Shown: positions 10,437 to 18,459 of the stretch, in pieces
Layout: each line of letters opens with the position of its first letter
How positions within the stretch are numbered: the first letter of the stretch is position 1
NCBI GenBank assembly: GCA_021777535.1
Contig: JAJYDN010000003.1
Location: 1-64,000 of the forward strand
Origin: Pseudomonadota bacterium
Lineage (GTDB): Bacteria; Pseudomonadota; Gammaproteobacteria; Acidiferrobacterales; Acidiferrobacteraceae
Length of the DNA stretch: 64,000 nt
Reading direction: 5' to 3'
Position numbers and translations under genes: made by a program
The notes under the pieces: generated by a model
Told to the model about the DNA's origin: nothing
The model's input: the letters and a program-made list of their open reading frames with translations, nothing else
Database searches by the model: none

Positions 10437-11066
10437 TCAGAATCTGAGCCGTACGAGCTCGGCCGCGCTGACGAGGGCCGCGATACCGACCCCGATGATG
10501 GTGAGCGCCGACACGCGGTTGATGAGCAGGAGCGTGCGCGAGTGCAACTGGCTATGGAGATGGGCCGTGGTGAGCGTGAGCGCCGTCCACCAGAGCAGGC
10601 AGCCCGTAAAGAGGCCCGTTACCGTAAAGAGCAGGCCCATGAGGCTGTCGCGGTCGAGATGCAAGGTGGTAAAAACCACGATGAAGAAGAGGATGGTGAG
10701 CGGGTTGGCCAGGGTCAGCAGGGTCATGGACATGTAATTCCAGAGGAGCCCCCGGCCGCGATATCCATTGCTTGGCATGGTCTGCAGCGGCCGGAAGAAC
10801 ATCCCGCGTACACCAAACCAGAGACAGATGATGCCCGCGCTCGCATGGATCCAGATTTCCTGGCGTTCGAGGAACCCCGACACGGCGCCCAGTCCCAGAC
10901 CGGCCAGCGCTCCATAGAAGGCATCGGCGGTGGCGGCGCCGGCGCCGCTCAGGATGCCGGCGATGCGGCCCTGCCGGAGCGTACGCTGGATGGTCAGCAG
11001 ACCGACCGGCCCGATCGGTGCCGAGGTGATGATCCCAATGATGAGTCCCAATAAGAACGAAGCCAT
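10437..11066 (-). CDS. LysE-family amino-acid exporter
   Basis: 209 residues with about six membrane helices. The N-terminus GIITSAPIGPVGLLTIQRTL is the LysE/RhtB signature, and NYMSMTLLTLANPLTILFF is the matching second-half motif. Such proteins export lysine, arginine, threonine, homoserine or leucine by proton antiport; the substrate is not readable here. The gene is divergent from a LysR regulator, the arrangement seen for lysE-lysG and similar pairs, so the regulator may sense the exported amino acid. Confidence 0.85.
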   Translation of the reverse strand: MASFLLGLIIGIITSAPIGPVGLLTIQRTLRQGRIAGILSGAGAATADAFYGALAGLGLGAVSGFLERQEIWIHASAGIICLWFGVRGMFFRPLQTMPSNGYRGRGLLWNYMSMTLLTLANPLTILFFIVVFTTLHLDRDSLMGLLFTVTGLFTGCLLWWTALTLTTAHLHSQLHSRTLLLINRVSALTIIGVGIAALVSAAELVRLRF

Positions 11067-11362
11067 GCCGTCTCTCGGGCCTGACGCCCGCAGGTGTTCG
11101 TCTCTCCGCGCCTTCGGCGCCCCCTCTTTATAACCGCTTCTTGTCCTTCGGGTTGGATCGCGCGACGGGCGCCAAGCGTAGACAGCAGCCGGAATAGGGC
11201 GCTATCGTAAAGGCCGCAGCCAAGAAAGGCCAGCCGGGCGTGTGCGGCCCTGCCGGTAAGCGCAAGGGGCGCGGGCGAGGCGGATGCCGGAGCGGCAGGC
11301 GCAGCGGCGTTTTTTCCGGCATTTTTTTCCATCTTTTGCCTCATGGTCACGGATGTGTTCGT
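11067..11362. other. Divergent intergenic region lysE-like / lysR-like
   Basis: 296 bases without a convincing gene. On the minus strand TTATAAAG (around 11135) may be a -10 for the exporter gene. A small GCGCC-TTC-GGCGC hairpin lies near 11110. LysR-type T-N11-A sites are expected here, but I could not single one out. Several overlapping open frames are composition artefacts. Confidence 0.4.
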
Positions 11363-12265
11363 ATGGCTCGCTTAGATCCCCAATTGCTGTCGACCTGGGC
11401 CGTTGTGGCGCGTTGCGGCAGCATCAACGCCGCCGCCAGCGCGCTCGCTGTGTCGCAGCCGGCAATCTCCAATCAGCTCAAACGTCTGGCCGACTGGTTC
11501 GGTGAACCCCTCTACCGCCGTCACGGCCGCGGCATCACGCTGACGCCGGCAGGCAGCCGCCTGCTGCGGCTTGCCCAGCAGTTCGAGACGGTCTTGAGCG
11601 AGGCCGAGTCGCTGCGGGCCGACATCAACGGCCTCCTGCAGGGGAGCCTCATCATCGCCGCAAGCCAGACCAATGCCGAATTCCTGCTCGTGCAGGCGCT
11701 GGCGGCCTTCCAGCGCGCCTACCCCGGTGTGTCGGTGCGTCTTCATGCCGGCAATTCGGAACAGGCGCGCCGGCGCCTGGATGTGGCCGATCTCGTGTTC
11801 GTGGAGGATGATCCGGGCGGTGATACGGCGGAGGGGCTGGTATCGATGCCGCTTCTCGAAAGCGAAGTGCAGCTCCTGTTGCCGCCGGGACACGCCCTGA
11901 ATGAGCGTCCCCTGGCGGAACGGATACCACTTCGGGATCTTGCGCGTGAACCGCTCGTCTGGCGCGAGCCGGGGTCGGGCATGCGTGACCGCGTGGAAAG
12001 CGCCTTCCGGGAGGCCGGGATCGTGCCCGCGGTCCGTTATGAGTTCAGCGGTGCTGCGGCCGTGCGGGAAGCGGTGCGCTGGGGTTTGGGCCTTGGTTTC
12101 GTATCGGCATTGGCGTCTCCGCCGCCGGATCTGTGTGGCCGCGGCCTCATGCCGCCGGTCGTCCAGCAGCTCTCTGTTCTCTACCAAAAACCGCTCAGCC
12201 GGACCGGCGAGGAATTTCTCGGGCACCTGAAGTCGCTGTCGCTCCCGCCATCGCGCGGGTCGTGA
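11363..12265 (+). CDS. LysR-family transcriptional regulator
   Basis: 300 residues. Residues 1-65 form the winged helix-turn-helix (STWAVVARCGSINAAASALAVSQPAISNQLK, then RRHGRGITLTPAG). A periplasmic-binding-type effector domain follows from about residue 90 (GSLIIAASQTNAEFLL). Start at ATG 11363 gives the standard N-terminus MARLDPQLL; the longer in-frame start at 11240 would add an atypical basic extension. Its position divergent from the LysE-type exporter suggests it controls that gene. Confidence 0.88.
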   Translation: MARLDPQLLSTWAVVARCGSINAAASALAVSQPAISNQLKRLADWFGEPLYRRHGRGITLTPAGSRLLRLAQQFETVLSEAESLRADINGLLQGSLIIAASQTNAEFLLVQALAAFQRAYPGVSVRLHAGNSEQARRRLDVADLVFVEDDPGGDTAEGLVSMPLLESEVQLLLPPGHALNERPLAERIPLRDLAREPLVWREPGSGMRDRVESAFREAGIVPAVRYEFSGAAAVREAVRWGLGLGFVSALASPPPDLCGRGLMPPVVQQLSVLYQKPLSRTGEEFLGHLKSLSLPPSRGS

Positions 12266-12291
12266 ATCCGCCGCCGCCGCGCTGCATGATC

Positions 12292-12297
12292 TACAAT
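12292..12297 (+). promoter_or_regulatory. Candidate -10 box
   Basis: TACAAT 22 bases before the ATG at 12320. The upstream -35 region is GC-rich and unconvincing. Confidence 0.4.
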
Positions 12298-12319
12298 GCG
12301 GGAAGGGGAAGAGGGGGAA

Positions 12320-14110
12320 ATGATGCGGCGCAACGGCGGATTCCTGCTGGTCACGGCCATCGTGATTCTGGTGGTGTTGAGTATTGTGGCGGTCGTCCTG
12401 ACCCGTCTTTCGGAAAACAGCGATAGTGCCGCCGATCAGGACGTCCGCGGGGCACAGGCCCTTTACATTGCCGATGCGGGCCTGAACGAGGCGAGCCTTG
12501 GACTGTTGACGCCGACCGTCTACGACCCGGCCAGCACGGGCAACCGGCAGTCCTGCGCGACGATCGCGGCGAATCTCACCAATGTGCCGGTCGGCGCCGG
12601 CATGTTTGCGGTGACCGGCACGCTCTATGCGCCCGGCGGGACCACGGCGCCCGTGACGGTGAACGGCGCGCTGGGGGCGCCCACCGCCAGCAATCCCACG
12701 CCCGCCATACCCTTTACGGGGTCGGCCGCCGCCTACGCGCCGGCCGGACGCATCATGATCGATTCCGAGGAGATCGACTACAGCGCCATTTCGGCAAGCA
12801 GCACTACGTGCGGCACGGTGCCCGCACCCTGCTTCGCAGGCGTGATGCGCGGGGTCGACGGGACGGTGGCGGTCGCGCACGCAGGCGGCACGCCCATTGC
12901 CCAGTATCAGTGTACGGTGCAATCGCAAGGCGGCGTGCCGGGCGTCGCGGCGCCCCGCGCGCTGCGCACCCTGACGGGGGCGATCCAGCTGCAGGGCGGG
13001 TGGGCGGTGGGCAGCGAGGATGCAGCCCTCCTCGGTACCCCGCCTCGGGATGTCCTGCAGTGGCAGTCGAATGCCTGGATACAGCAATTGCCTCCAGGAA
13101 ACCGTCTCAATGCCGTGACCTGTACGAGTTATGCGGATTGCTGGGCGGTGGGCAGTGCGGATCTGAAAGGCCTCGTGGGGGGCGCCAAGGTCGCCCCCGT
13201 GGCCACGGCGCTGCAGTGGAACGGGCAGGCATGGACCGCGCAGTCCGTGCCCGCGGCACTGCGCAATCACGACCTCGATGGCGTGGCCTGCATAAGCTAC
13301 GGCAACTGCTGGATGGTGGGCGCGTTCACGCAGACGGGGAACAGGCGATGGACCCTGCTGCATTGGACCGGCACCTTTACCTCCCTCGCGCCCAGCAATG
13401 TCCTGGCGGCGCCCCAGAGCACGACGACGCTTTCCAACAAGACCTACCTGCAGTACGACATCGACGGGGTCGCCTGTGCCAGCGCCGATCAGTGCTTCGC
13501 GGTGGGCAGTCTGGGTCTTGCCTTCTCCGAGAAAGGCGGGCGCCTGGGCGGCGGACCATCCCCCACCTTGCTGCTGGCCTGGAACGGCGCGGCCTGGGCC
13601 CTGGATACGAAGGCGCTGCCAGGGGGCATCGCCGGGGACGATCTCGATGCCATCACCTGTCTGCCCCAGGGGTGCTGGGCGGTCGGGAGCTTTGGCCGCA
13701 AGAAGCCGGTTGCCGTGTATTGGGATGCGGCCAATGGGAAGTGGACGGCTGATTCTCCCACCAAGGGCCGTGACCTCGAAAGCATCGCCTGCGTGACCGT
13801 CAGCGATTGCTGGGCCGGCGGCAGCTGGGCCACGGGCAAGCCGGTGCTGGAACACTGGAATGGCACGGCGTGGGCGGACGTGACGCCGGCTGCGGCGGCG
13901 GCCGACATCGATGGGCTGAGCTGCCTGAACGCCAACGACTGCTGGGCCGTGGGCAGCATGGGGTCCGGAACGCTGCAGCTTCTGCATTGGAATGGGGCGG
14001 CGTGGACCAATCTCAGCGCGGATATCGCCACCCGGGACGATCTCGAGGGGATTTATCTGATCGGTTCCCGCGGCGCGCCGCAGGCCGCCTGGCAGGAGAC
14101 GTTTCCGTGA
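12320..14110 (+). CDS. PilX-like membrane-anchored protein with seven-repeat propeller-like domain
   Basis: 596 residues. The N-terminus RRNGGFLLVTAIVILVVLS has a prepilin-like Gly-Phe junction and a 20-residue hydrophobic helix. As in PilX-type minor pilins, position 5 after the junction is not glutamate. Residues about 35-220 are a pilin-like region (ADQDVRGAQALYIADAGLNEA is typical of PilX-type proteins). From residue 226 seven repeats follow with the pattern L-x-x-(V/I)-x-C-x4-(D/N/Q)-C-W-A-V-G-S ... L-x-x-W-N-G-x-x-W, most with a cysteine pair. This suggests a disulfide-stabilised seven-bladed beta-propeller displayed outside the cell. No other pilus genes are adjacent. The ATG follows GAGGGGG. 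A surface or adhesin role is inference. Confidence 0.7.
   Translation: MMRRNGGFLLVTAIVILVVLSIVAVVLTRLSENSDSAADQDVRGAQALYIADAGLNEASLGLLTPTVYDPASTGNRQSCATIAANLTNVPVGAGMFAVTGTLYAPGGTTAPVTVNGALGAPTASNPTPAIPFTGSAAAYAPAGRIMIDSEEIDYSAISASSTTCGTVPAPCFAGVMRGVDGTVAVAHAGGTPIAQYQCTVQSQGGVPGVAAPRALRTLTGAIQLQGGWAVGSEDAALLGTPPRDVLQWQSNAWIQQLPPGNRLNAVTCTSYADCWAVGSADLKGLVGGAKVAPVATALQWNGQAWTAQSVPAALRNHDLDGVACISYGNCWMVGAFTQTGNRRWTLLHWTGTFTSLAPSNVLAAPQSTTTLSNKTYLQYDIDGVACASADQCFAVGSLGLAFSEKGGRLGGGPSPTLLLAWNGAAWALDTKALPGGIAGDDLDAITCLPQGCWAVGSFGRKKPVAVYWDAANGKWTADSPTKGRDLESIACVTVSDCWAGGSWATGKPVLEHWNGTAWADVTPAAAAADIDGLSCLNANDCWAVGSMGSGTLQLLHWNGAAWTNLSADIATRDDLEGIYLIGSRGAPQAAWQETFP
12992..14107 (+). repeat. Seven protein-level CW..WNG..W repeats
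   Basis: Each unit is about 45-70 residues and contains a WAVGS-like core and a WNGxxW-like core. Unit cores start near CAG-GGC-GGG-TGG (12992), then near 13111, 13276, 13465, 13645, 13780 and 13912. The DNA is not tandemly identical, so this is a protein fold repeat rather than a DNA satellite. Confidence 0.7.
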
Positions 14111-14160
14111 CCGGGCCGGGGATCAACGGACCTGCGGCAGGGGAGGGGCCGAGCGGCGGT

Positions 14161-14730
14161 ATGGATCGCTTTACGGTCGATGCGCAGGGATGGATGAGGG
14201 GTGTGCGGCATGTGCCATCACCCAACTACGACGCGCGCCCCCCGGGTGCCGCAATCGAGCTCATCGTTGTACACTCCATCAGTCTGCCTGCGGGACGGTT
14301 TGGTACCGAAGATGTCGAACGGCTCTTTACCAACCGGCTGGATACGGCGCAGCCGGGCTATGGCGATCTGGCGGGCCTCAAGGTCTCGGCCCACCTTTTT
14401 ATCCGCCGTGACGGGGAGGTCGTGCAGTTCGTGCCCTTTGCGGCACGGGCGTGGCATGCCGGCGTCTCCCGCTGGCAAGGGCGGGAGCGCGTGAACGACT
14501 TTTCGGTCGGTATCGAGCTCGAGGGCACGGATCGGGGCCCGTTCGAAGACAGCCAATACCGCGCGCTCATCGATGTGACGCGGGCCTTGGCGATGGTCTA
14601 TCCTGCTGTGGACAGTGAACGGCTTTGCGGACACTCTGACATTGCGCCGGGACGCAAGACGGACCCGGGTCCATTTTTTGACTGGGCGCGCTATCGTGCC
14701 GCGCTTGCCGCGGCAAGCGACCCCGAATAG
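14161..14730 (+). CDS. ampD: 1,6-anhydro-N-acetylmuramyl-L-alanine amidase AmpD
   Basis: 189 residues of the amidase_2 (zinc) family. AmpD removes the peptide from anhydro-muropeptides in the cytoplasm during wall recycling. The hallmark SPNYDARP opens the domain. Zinc ligands are the histidine of IVVHSIS, a histidine in the RAWHAG segment or nearby, and the aspartate of RKTDPGPFF; CGHSDIAPGRKTDPGP is the family signature. Start at ATG 14161 gives an N-terminus the same length as in characterised AmpD. A GTG at 14107 that overlaps the previous stop is an alternative. ampE follows 13 bases later, the usual pairing. Confidence 0.93.
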   Translation: MDRFTVDAQGWMRGVRHVPSPNYDARPPGAAIELIVVHSISLPAGRFGTEDVERLFTNRLDTAQPGYGDLAGLKVSAHLFIRRDGEVVQFVPFAARAWHAGVSRWQGRERVNDFSVGIELEGTDRGPFEDSQYRALIDVTRALAMVYPAVDSERLCGHSDIAPGRKTDPGPFFDWARYRAALAAASDPE

Positions 14731-14743
14731 GAGAAACTAAGGG

Positions 14744-15670
14744 ATGGTGCACACCCTCATCATCATTTTGCTGGCGATGGCGCTTGACCGGGTGTTTCCG
14801 GACCGTGCGCGGATGCCGCCATTCGTCTGGTATGAGGACTGGGTGCGGTCGGTCGAGCAGCGCCTGAATGCCGGTACCCGCGGGCAGGGGGTCTTCGCGG
14901 TCATCGTCGTCATCGGACCGGTGCTCCTCGGTGTCGCCCTGATCCGCTATATCCTGGCGCATTTTGGTCAGCCGCTTGTGTATGTGTTCGATGTGTTCGT
15001 CCTCTATTTGTGCCTCGAACTCTACCGGCTCACGCGCACCGCGGCCGCGGTCGCGGAATCACTCGATGCAGGCGATCTGCTGACGGCGAGCAGCCACGCC
15101 GAAGAGATCACCTGCAAGACCGTCAGTGATGTGAGCGAGTCGGCGCTGGCCCAGACGACGATCGAAGCGGTGCTAAAGCGCACCAATGTCCTCATCATGG
15201 GACCGCTTTTCTGGTTCACGGTGCTCGGCCCCGTCGCCGTCGTGCTCGCCCGGCTGGCGGCCATGCTCGATCGCCTCTGGGGTCACCGCAATCCCGAATA
15301 TCAGGAGTTCGGCTGGGCGGCGGCGCGGCTGAACGACATCCTCGGCTGGGTGCCTGCGCGCATCACGGCATTGAGCTACGGCATCATGGGAAGTTTCGAG
15401 GACGCCCTGCACTGCTGGCGGCGCCAGGCCGGCATGTGGTCCGATATCAACAGCGGCCCGCTGCTCGCCTCGGGACTGGGCGCCATGCACCTGAACAATT
15501 GCGAAGAGGTCGAAGACGAAGACGCGCCCGGTCTGCGCACGGTACCGCCCAATGTCGCCAACGCAGGTGACATCCGCAGGGTCGTGGCGCTCGTCTGGCG
15601 CGTCCTGCTTTTTTGGCTCGCGGTGGCCGTGCTGATGGCCGGCGCCCGGCTCTTTGGCGTTTTCGGCTAG
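14744..15670 (+). CDS. ampE: AmpE-like inner-membrane protein (CobD/CbiB superfamily)
   Basis: 308 residues with hydrophobic helices at the N-terminus (TLIIILLAMALDRVF), near residues 50-90, near 145-170 and at the C-terminus. The central IMGPLFWFTVLGPVAVVLARLA and LGWVPARITALSYGIMG segments are shared with CobD/CbiB. Its position directly after ampD favours AmpE, the beta-lactamase regulatory signalling component, over cobalamin synthesis, since no cobalamin genes are nearby. The C-terminal stop overlaps the convergent HAD gene by four bases. Confidence 0.82.
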   Translation: MVHTLIIILLAMALDRVFPDRARMPPFVWYEDWVRSVEQRLNAGTRGQGVFAVIVVIGPVLLGVALIRYILAHFGQPLVYVFDVFVLYLCLELYRLTRTAAAVAESLDAGDLLTASSHAEEITCKTVSDVSESALAQTTIEAVLKRTNVLIMGPLFWFTVLGPVAVVLARLAAMLDRLWGHRNPEYQEFGWAAARLNDILGWVPARITALSYGIMGSFEDALHCWRRQAGMWSDINSGPLLASGLGAMHLNNCEEVEDEDAPGLRTVPPNVANAGDIRRVVALVWRVLLFWLAVAVLMAGARLFGVFG

Positions 15671-16323
15671 TGCTTGAGATGCAGGGCCGGCCACCGGCGC
15701 ACGCGCGCATGCGCGGCCAGGGCCGGATCGGCATCGACGACGATCGGGCGGCTTACGGCTTCGAGGAGCGGAATGTCGTTGTGTGAGTCGCTGTAGAACG
15801 TGCTGTCCCGGAGATCGAGGCCGCGCGCCTGCATCCACGCGTTTAGCCGGATGAGCTTGCCTTCGCGAAAGCAGGGCACGCCCGCGACCTTTCCGGTAAA
15901 GCGGCCCCCTTCCGTTTCGGGTTCGGTCGCGATCAGGTGGGGGACGCCGAGAAGGTCGGCGATCGGACGGGTGACGAAGCTGTTGGTGGCCGTGATGATG
16001 ACGGGCGTGTCGCCGGCGTTCGCATGCGCCTGGAGCATCGCCCGCGCCGCGGGCTTTACCATGGGCTCGATGCAGGTGGCAATGAAGGATGCGCGCCACG
16101 CAAGCAGCTGCGGATGCGGGTGACGGGCGAGCGGTTCGAGCGCAAAGGCAAGAAACGCCTGAATATCGAGGGTGCCGGCCCGGTATTCGTCATAGAAGCG
16201 CTGGTTTGTCCGCTCGTAGACTTCTCTGTCGACGGCGCCTACCTCGGCCAGAAATTGCCCCCAGGCGTAATCGCTGTCGCCGTCCAGAAGCGTATTGTCG
16301 AGATCGAAAAGAGCCAGTCCCAC
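15667..16323 (-). CDS. HAD-IB family hydrolase (SerB-like phosphatase)
   Basis: 218 residues. Motif I is FDLDNTLLDGD near residue 5-15, motif II is the ITATNSF threonine, and motif III/IV is the lysine region plus YSDSHNDIPLLE. An alpha-helical cap lies between motifs I and II. The family acts on small phosphomonoesters such as phosphoserine; this member's substrate is unknown. The GTG at 16323 puts motif I at the expected position; longer frames upstream have no homology and would cross the rppH promoter. Divergent from rppH. Confidence 0.85.
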   Translation of the reverse strand: MGLALFDLDNTLLDGDSDYAWGQFLAEVGAVDREVYERTNQRFYDEYRAGTLDIQAFLAFALEPLARHPHPQLLAWRASFIATCIEPMVKPAARAMLQAHANAGDTPVIITATNSFVTRPIADLLGVPHLIATEPETEGGRFTGKVAGVPCFREGKLIRLNAWMQARGLDLRDSTFYSDSHNDIPLLEAVSRPIVVDADPALAAHARVRRWPALHLKH

Positions 16324-16404
16324 TGTTTCCCCCGTTGCGTTGCCGTGTACGGTAAATTCTGCAAAAATGGGGCAGCATTGTAGGCTGCGAGCGTGGTCTT
16401 GTAC

Positions 16405-16878
16405 ATGATTGACAAAGATGGCTACAGACCCAATGTCGGTATCGTTCTGGCGAACCTGGAAGGCCAGGTGTTGTGGGCGCGCCGTTGTCGCTGCGACGGC
16501 TGGCAGTTTCCCCAGGGTGGAATCAAGCGCCGCGAGACGGTCGAGCAGGCGCTTTACCGCGAACTGTACGAAGAAGTCGGTCTTGCAAGCGACCAGGTCG
16601 AGGTGTGCGGGCGGACGCGGGACTGGCTTCGTTACGAGATTCCCGGCCATTACCGCCGCCAGGTCGGCAGCCGGGAATTCAAGGGACAAAAGCAGCTCTG
16701 GTATCTCCTGCGGCTGACCGGCCACGACAGCGACGTGCGTCTCGACTGCAGTCCGGAGCCGGAGTTCGACGCGTGGCGTTGGGTCGAATACTGGAGCCCG
16801 CTGGATTCGATCGTGTCATTCAAGCGCCAGGTTTATCAGTCGGCGCTGACCGAACTCGCGCCGTATCTGGGGCGGTGA
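16405..16878 (+). CDS. rppH: RNA pyrophosphohydrolase
   Basis: 157 residues of the Nudix family. RppH removes pyrophosphate from triphosphorylated mRNA 5' ends and so starts RNase E-dependent decay. The Nudix box is [22 protein letters not shown] (residues about 38-60). The N-terminus [15 protein letters not shown] and the later RDWLRYEIP and QKQLWYLL are close to the characterised enzyme. Start at ATG 16405 gives the canonical N-terminus. The stop overlaps the next ATG by one base (TGATG), so the following gene is probably translationally coupled. Confidence 0.96.
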   Translation: MIDKDGYRPNVGIVLANLEGQVLWARRCRCDGWQFPQGGIKRRETVEQALYRELYEEVGLASDQVEVCGRTRDWLRYEIPGHYRRQVGSREFKGQKQLWYLLRLTGHDSDVRLDCSPEPEFDAWRWVEYWSPLDSIVSFKRQVYQSALTELAPYLGR

Positions 16879-17486
16879 TGGAGCGCCTGGCCGAACTGCC
16901 CGGGCGCACGATTTTTCTCGTTGGCGCGGGCCCCCCGGCCGTGTATTTCATTGCCGATCACAAGGCAGGCGGCATCCTGGTCAATGCGCCGATGTTCAGC
17001 GCGGCCCTGCATGCGGAGCTCGCAGGCCACGCGCCGCTGCGCTACCTGTTTCTGCCGAGCCATCGGGGGGCATGCGATCTCGCCGCCTGGCGTGGCCAGG
17101 GTGTCGAAATCCTGGCCTTCGCACAGGAACGGCCGTTTATCGGCGGTGTGGTCGACATTGTGGTGGATGGCCACCAGAAGCTCACCCGCACGATAGATTT
17201 CCTGCCGATGGCGGGCCGCACGGCCGGCACCTGCGGCCTGCGTATCAAGAACCTGCCCGGCGCCTTGTTCCTGGGACCGGCGCTGGACCCCGGTGACGAC
17301 GGTTGGCCCCGGTTACAGGCCCATGCGGACGACTATTCATACGAAACCCGCCTGATGGGCGTGTTCGGCTTGCGGGACGTGCGGTTCGATTACCTCTTTA
17401 CGGACAGTTTCGTGCCCGGCCGTACGCGTTTCGGGCCGGGCGCGGATCAGCACATGCGCGGCCATCTGGATGCGCTGCTGGCCTAA
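16878..17486 (+). CDS. Unknown protein coupled to rppH (possible degenerate metallo-beta-lactamase fold)
   Basis: 202 residues, not recognised with confidence. The strand pattern (TIFLVGAGPPAVYFI, AGGILVNAP, RYLFLPSHRGACDLAAW, then VDIVVDG) looks like the start of a metallo-beta-lactamase domain. The metal-binding HxHxDH motif is replaced by a sequence reading PSHRGACD, so no metal chemistry is predicted. The ATG overlaps the rppH stop. Possibly an accessory to RNA decay or to an unrelated pathway; function unknown. Confidence 0.6.
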   Translation: MERLAELPGRTIFLVGAGPPAVYFIADHKAGGILVNAPMFSAALHAELAGHAPLRYLFLPSHRGACDLAAWRGQGVEILAFAQERPFIGGVVDIVVDGHQKLTRTIDFLPMAGRTAGTCGLRIKNLPGALFLGPALDPGDDGWPRLQAHADDYSYETRLMGVFGLRDVRFDYLFTDSFVPGRTRFGPGADQHMRGHLDALLA

Positions 17487-17579
17487 GCGGGCGGTACACG
17501 GAATAAGTCGGCGCCCTCGCGCGTCCTACTCGAAGAGGATCGACCTCTATCTCTACCCAAACTGCAAGCGGAGAATTTC

Positions 17580-18059
17580 GTGAACCTTCCACGCCGAACC
17601 TTCTTGAAGCAAGCCTTCTCTGGCACGGCCCTGGCGGTTGCTGCCGGCGCCGGACTGCTGCGGCCCACACAGGCCCTGGCCCGCACGTGGCCCACATGGC
17701 CCGCCCAAACCTTCCACATCAAGCACTGGCAGGCGCTCGAGCACGCGCTTTTTGGCAGCAAGCCTGTCACCCACGGAGGCGTGCATCTGCATGCCCCGCT
17801 GGAGGCGGAAAACGGGGCCGTCGTACCGATGGTCATCAGCACCAAGGTGGCGTCACCCAAGCGGCTGGCCCTGGCCGTCGACCACAACCCGTATTCGCTG
17901 GCGACTCTGGTCAATCTGACCCCGCGGGCATTTGGATTCTTCAATGTCCGCATCAAGATGGGCAAGACTTCTCGGGTCCGTGCCTATGTAGAGACCGCAG
18001 AACGCGTCTACACCGTGGACCGTCTGGTCAAGGTCACCGTTGGCGGCTGTGGAGGCTAA
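17580..18059 (+). CDS. soxY: Thiosulfate-oxidation carrier protein SoxY
   Basis: 159 residues with a Tat signal (RRTFLKQAF followed by a hydrophobic stretch), as expected for periplasmic SoxY. The C-terminal GGCGG carries the cysteine (residue 157) to which sulfur intermediates are attached in the Sox cycle. It forms a heterodimer with SoxZ, encoded ten bases downstream. The GTG start is preceded by GCGGAG seven bases away. The rest of the Sox system (A, X, B, CD) is not in the window. Confidence 0.95.
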   Translation: MNLPRRTFLKQAFSGTALAVAAGAGLLRPTQALARTWPTWPAQTFHIKHWQALEHALFGSKPVTHGGVHLHAPLEAENGAVVPMVISTKVASPKRLALAVDHNPYSLATLVNLTPRAFGFFNVRIKMGKTSRVRAYVETAERVYTVDRLVKVTVGGCGG

Positions 18060-18069
18060 GGGAGAATTT

Positions 18070-18384
18070 ATGCATATCGCCACCAGAATGAAGACCCGCA
18101 CGCGGGGTGACGTTACCGAAGTCTTGGTGCTTGTGAATCACCCGATGGATACCGGCCTCGTGAAGAGCCCGGTCACCCACAAGATCATCCCGGCCCATTT
18201 CATCAAGACGCTGACCATCGCCATCAACCACGAGCCGGCAGTGATTACCGACATGGGTATCGCCGTCTCCAAGGACCCTCTCATCGCCGTCAAGCTGAAG
18301 GGCGCCAGGAAGGGTGATCTGGTTTCGGTCGACTGGATCGACAACGAAGGCATGACCGGGCATGCGGAAAGCCACGTGAGCTGA
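18070..18384 (+). CDS. soxZ: Thiosulfate-oxidation carrier protein SoxZ
   Basis: 104 residues with the SoxZ immunoglobulin-like fold (TEVLVLVNHPMDTGL ... PAHFIKTLTIAINH ... KLKGARKGDLVSVDW). It pairs with SoxY to present the sulfur-bearing cysteine to the other Sox enzymes. Ribosome site AAGGGAGAATTT precedes the ATG. A strong hairpin lies 10 bases after the stop, suggesting soxYZ is a two-gene transcript. Confidence 0.95.
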   Translation: MHIATRMKTRTRGDVTEVLVLVNHPMDTGLVKSPVTHKIIPAHFIKTLTIAINHEPAVITDMGIAVSKDPLIAVKLKGARKGDLVSVDWIDNEGMTGHAESHVS

Positions 18385-18394
18385 TCCGGATCGC

Positions 18395-18427
18395 GCCAGG
18401 AAGCGGCCCCCGGGGCCGTTTCCTGGC
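18395..18427 (+). terminator. Hairpin after soxZ
   Basis: A 16-bp stem (one G-U pair) with a one-base formal loop, GCCAGGAAGCGGCCCC / GGGGCCGTTTCCTGGC. The bases after it are only weakly T-rich, so it is either a weak intrinsic terminator or an RNA-stabilising hairpin. Confidence 0.55.
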
Positions 18428-18459
18428 AGATTCTGTCTCCGCCGCGCAAAAGGCCGCGC

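Noticed and set aside
12992-14107. The repeats in the propeller-like domain as a tandem DNA repeat or mobile array.
   Set aside because: DNA identity between units is low and the unit lengths vary; it is a protein fold repeat.
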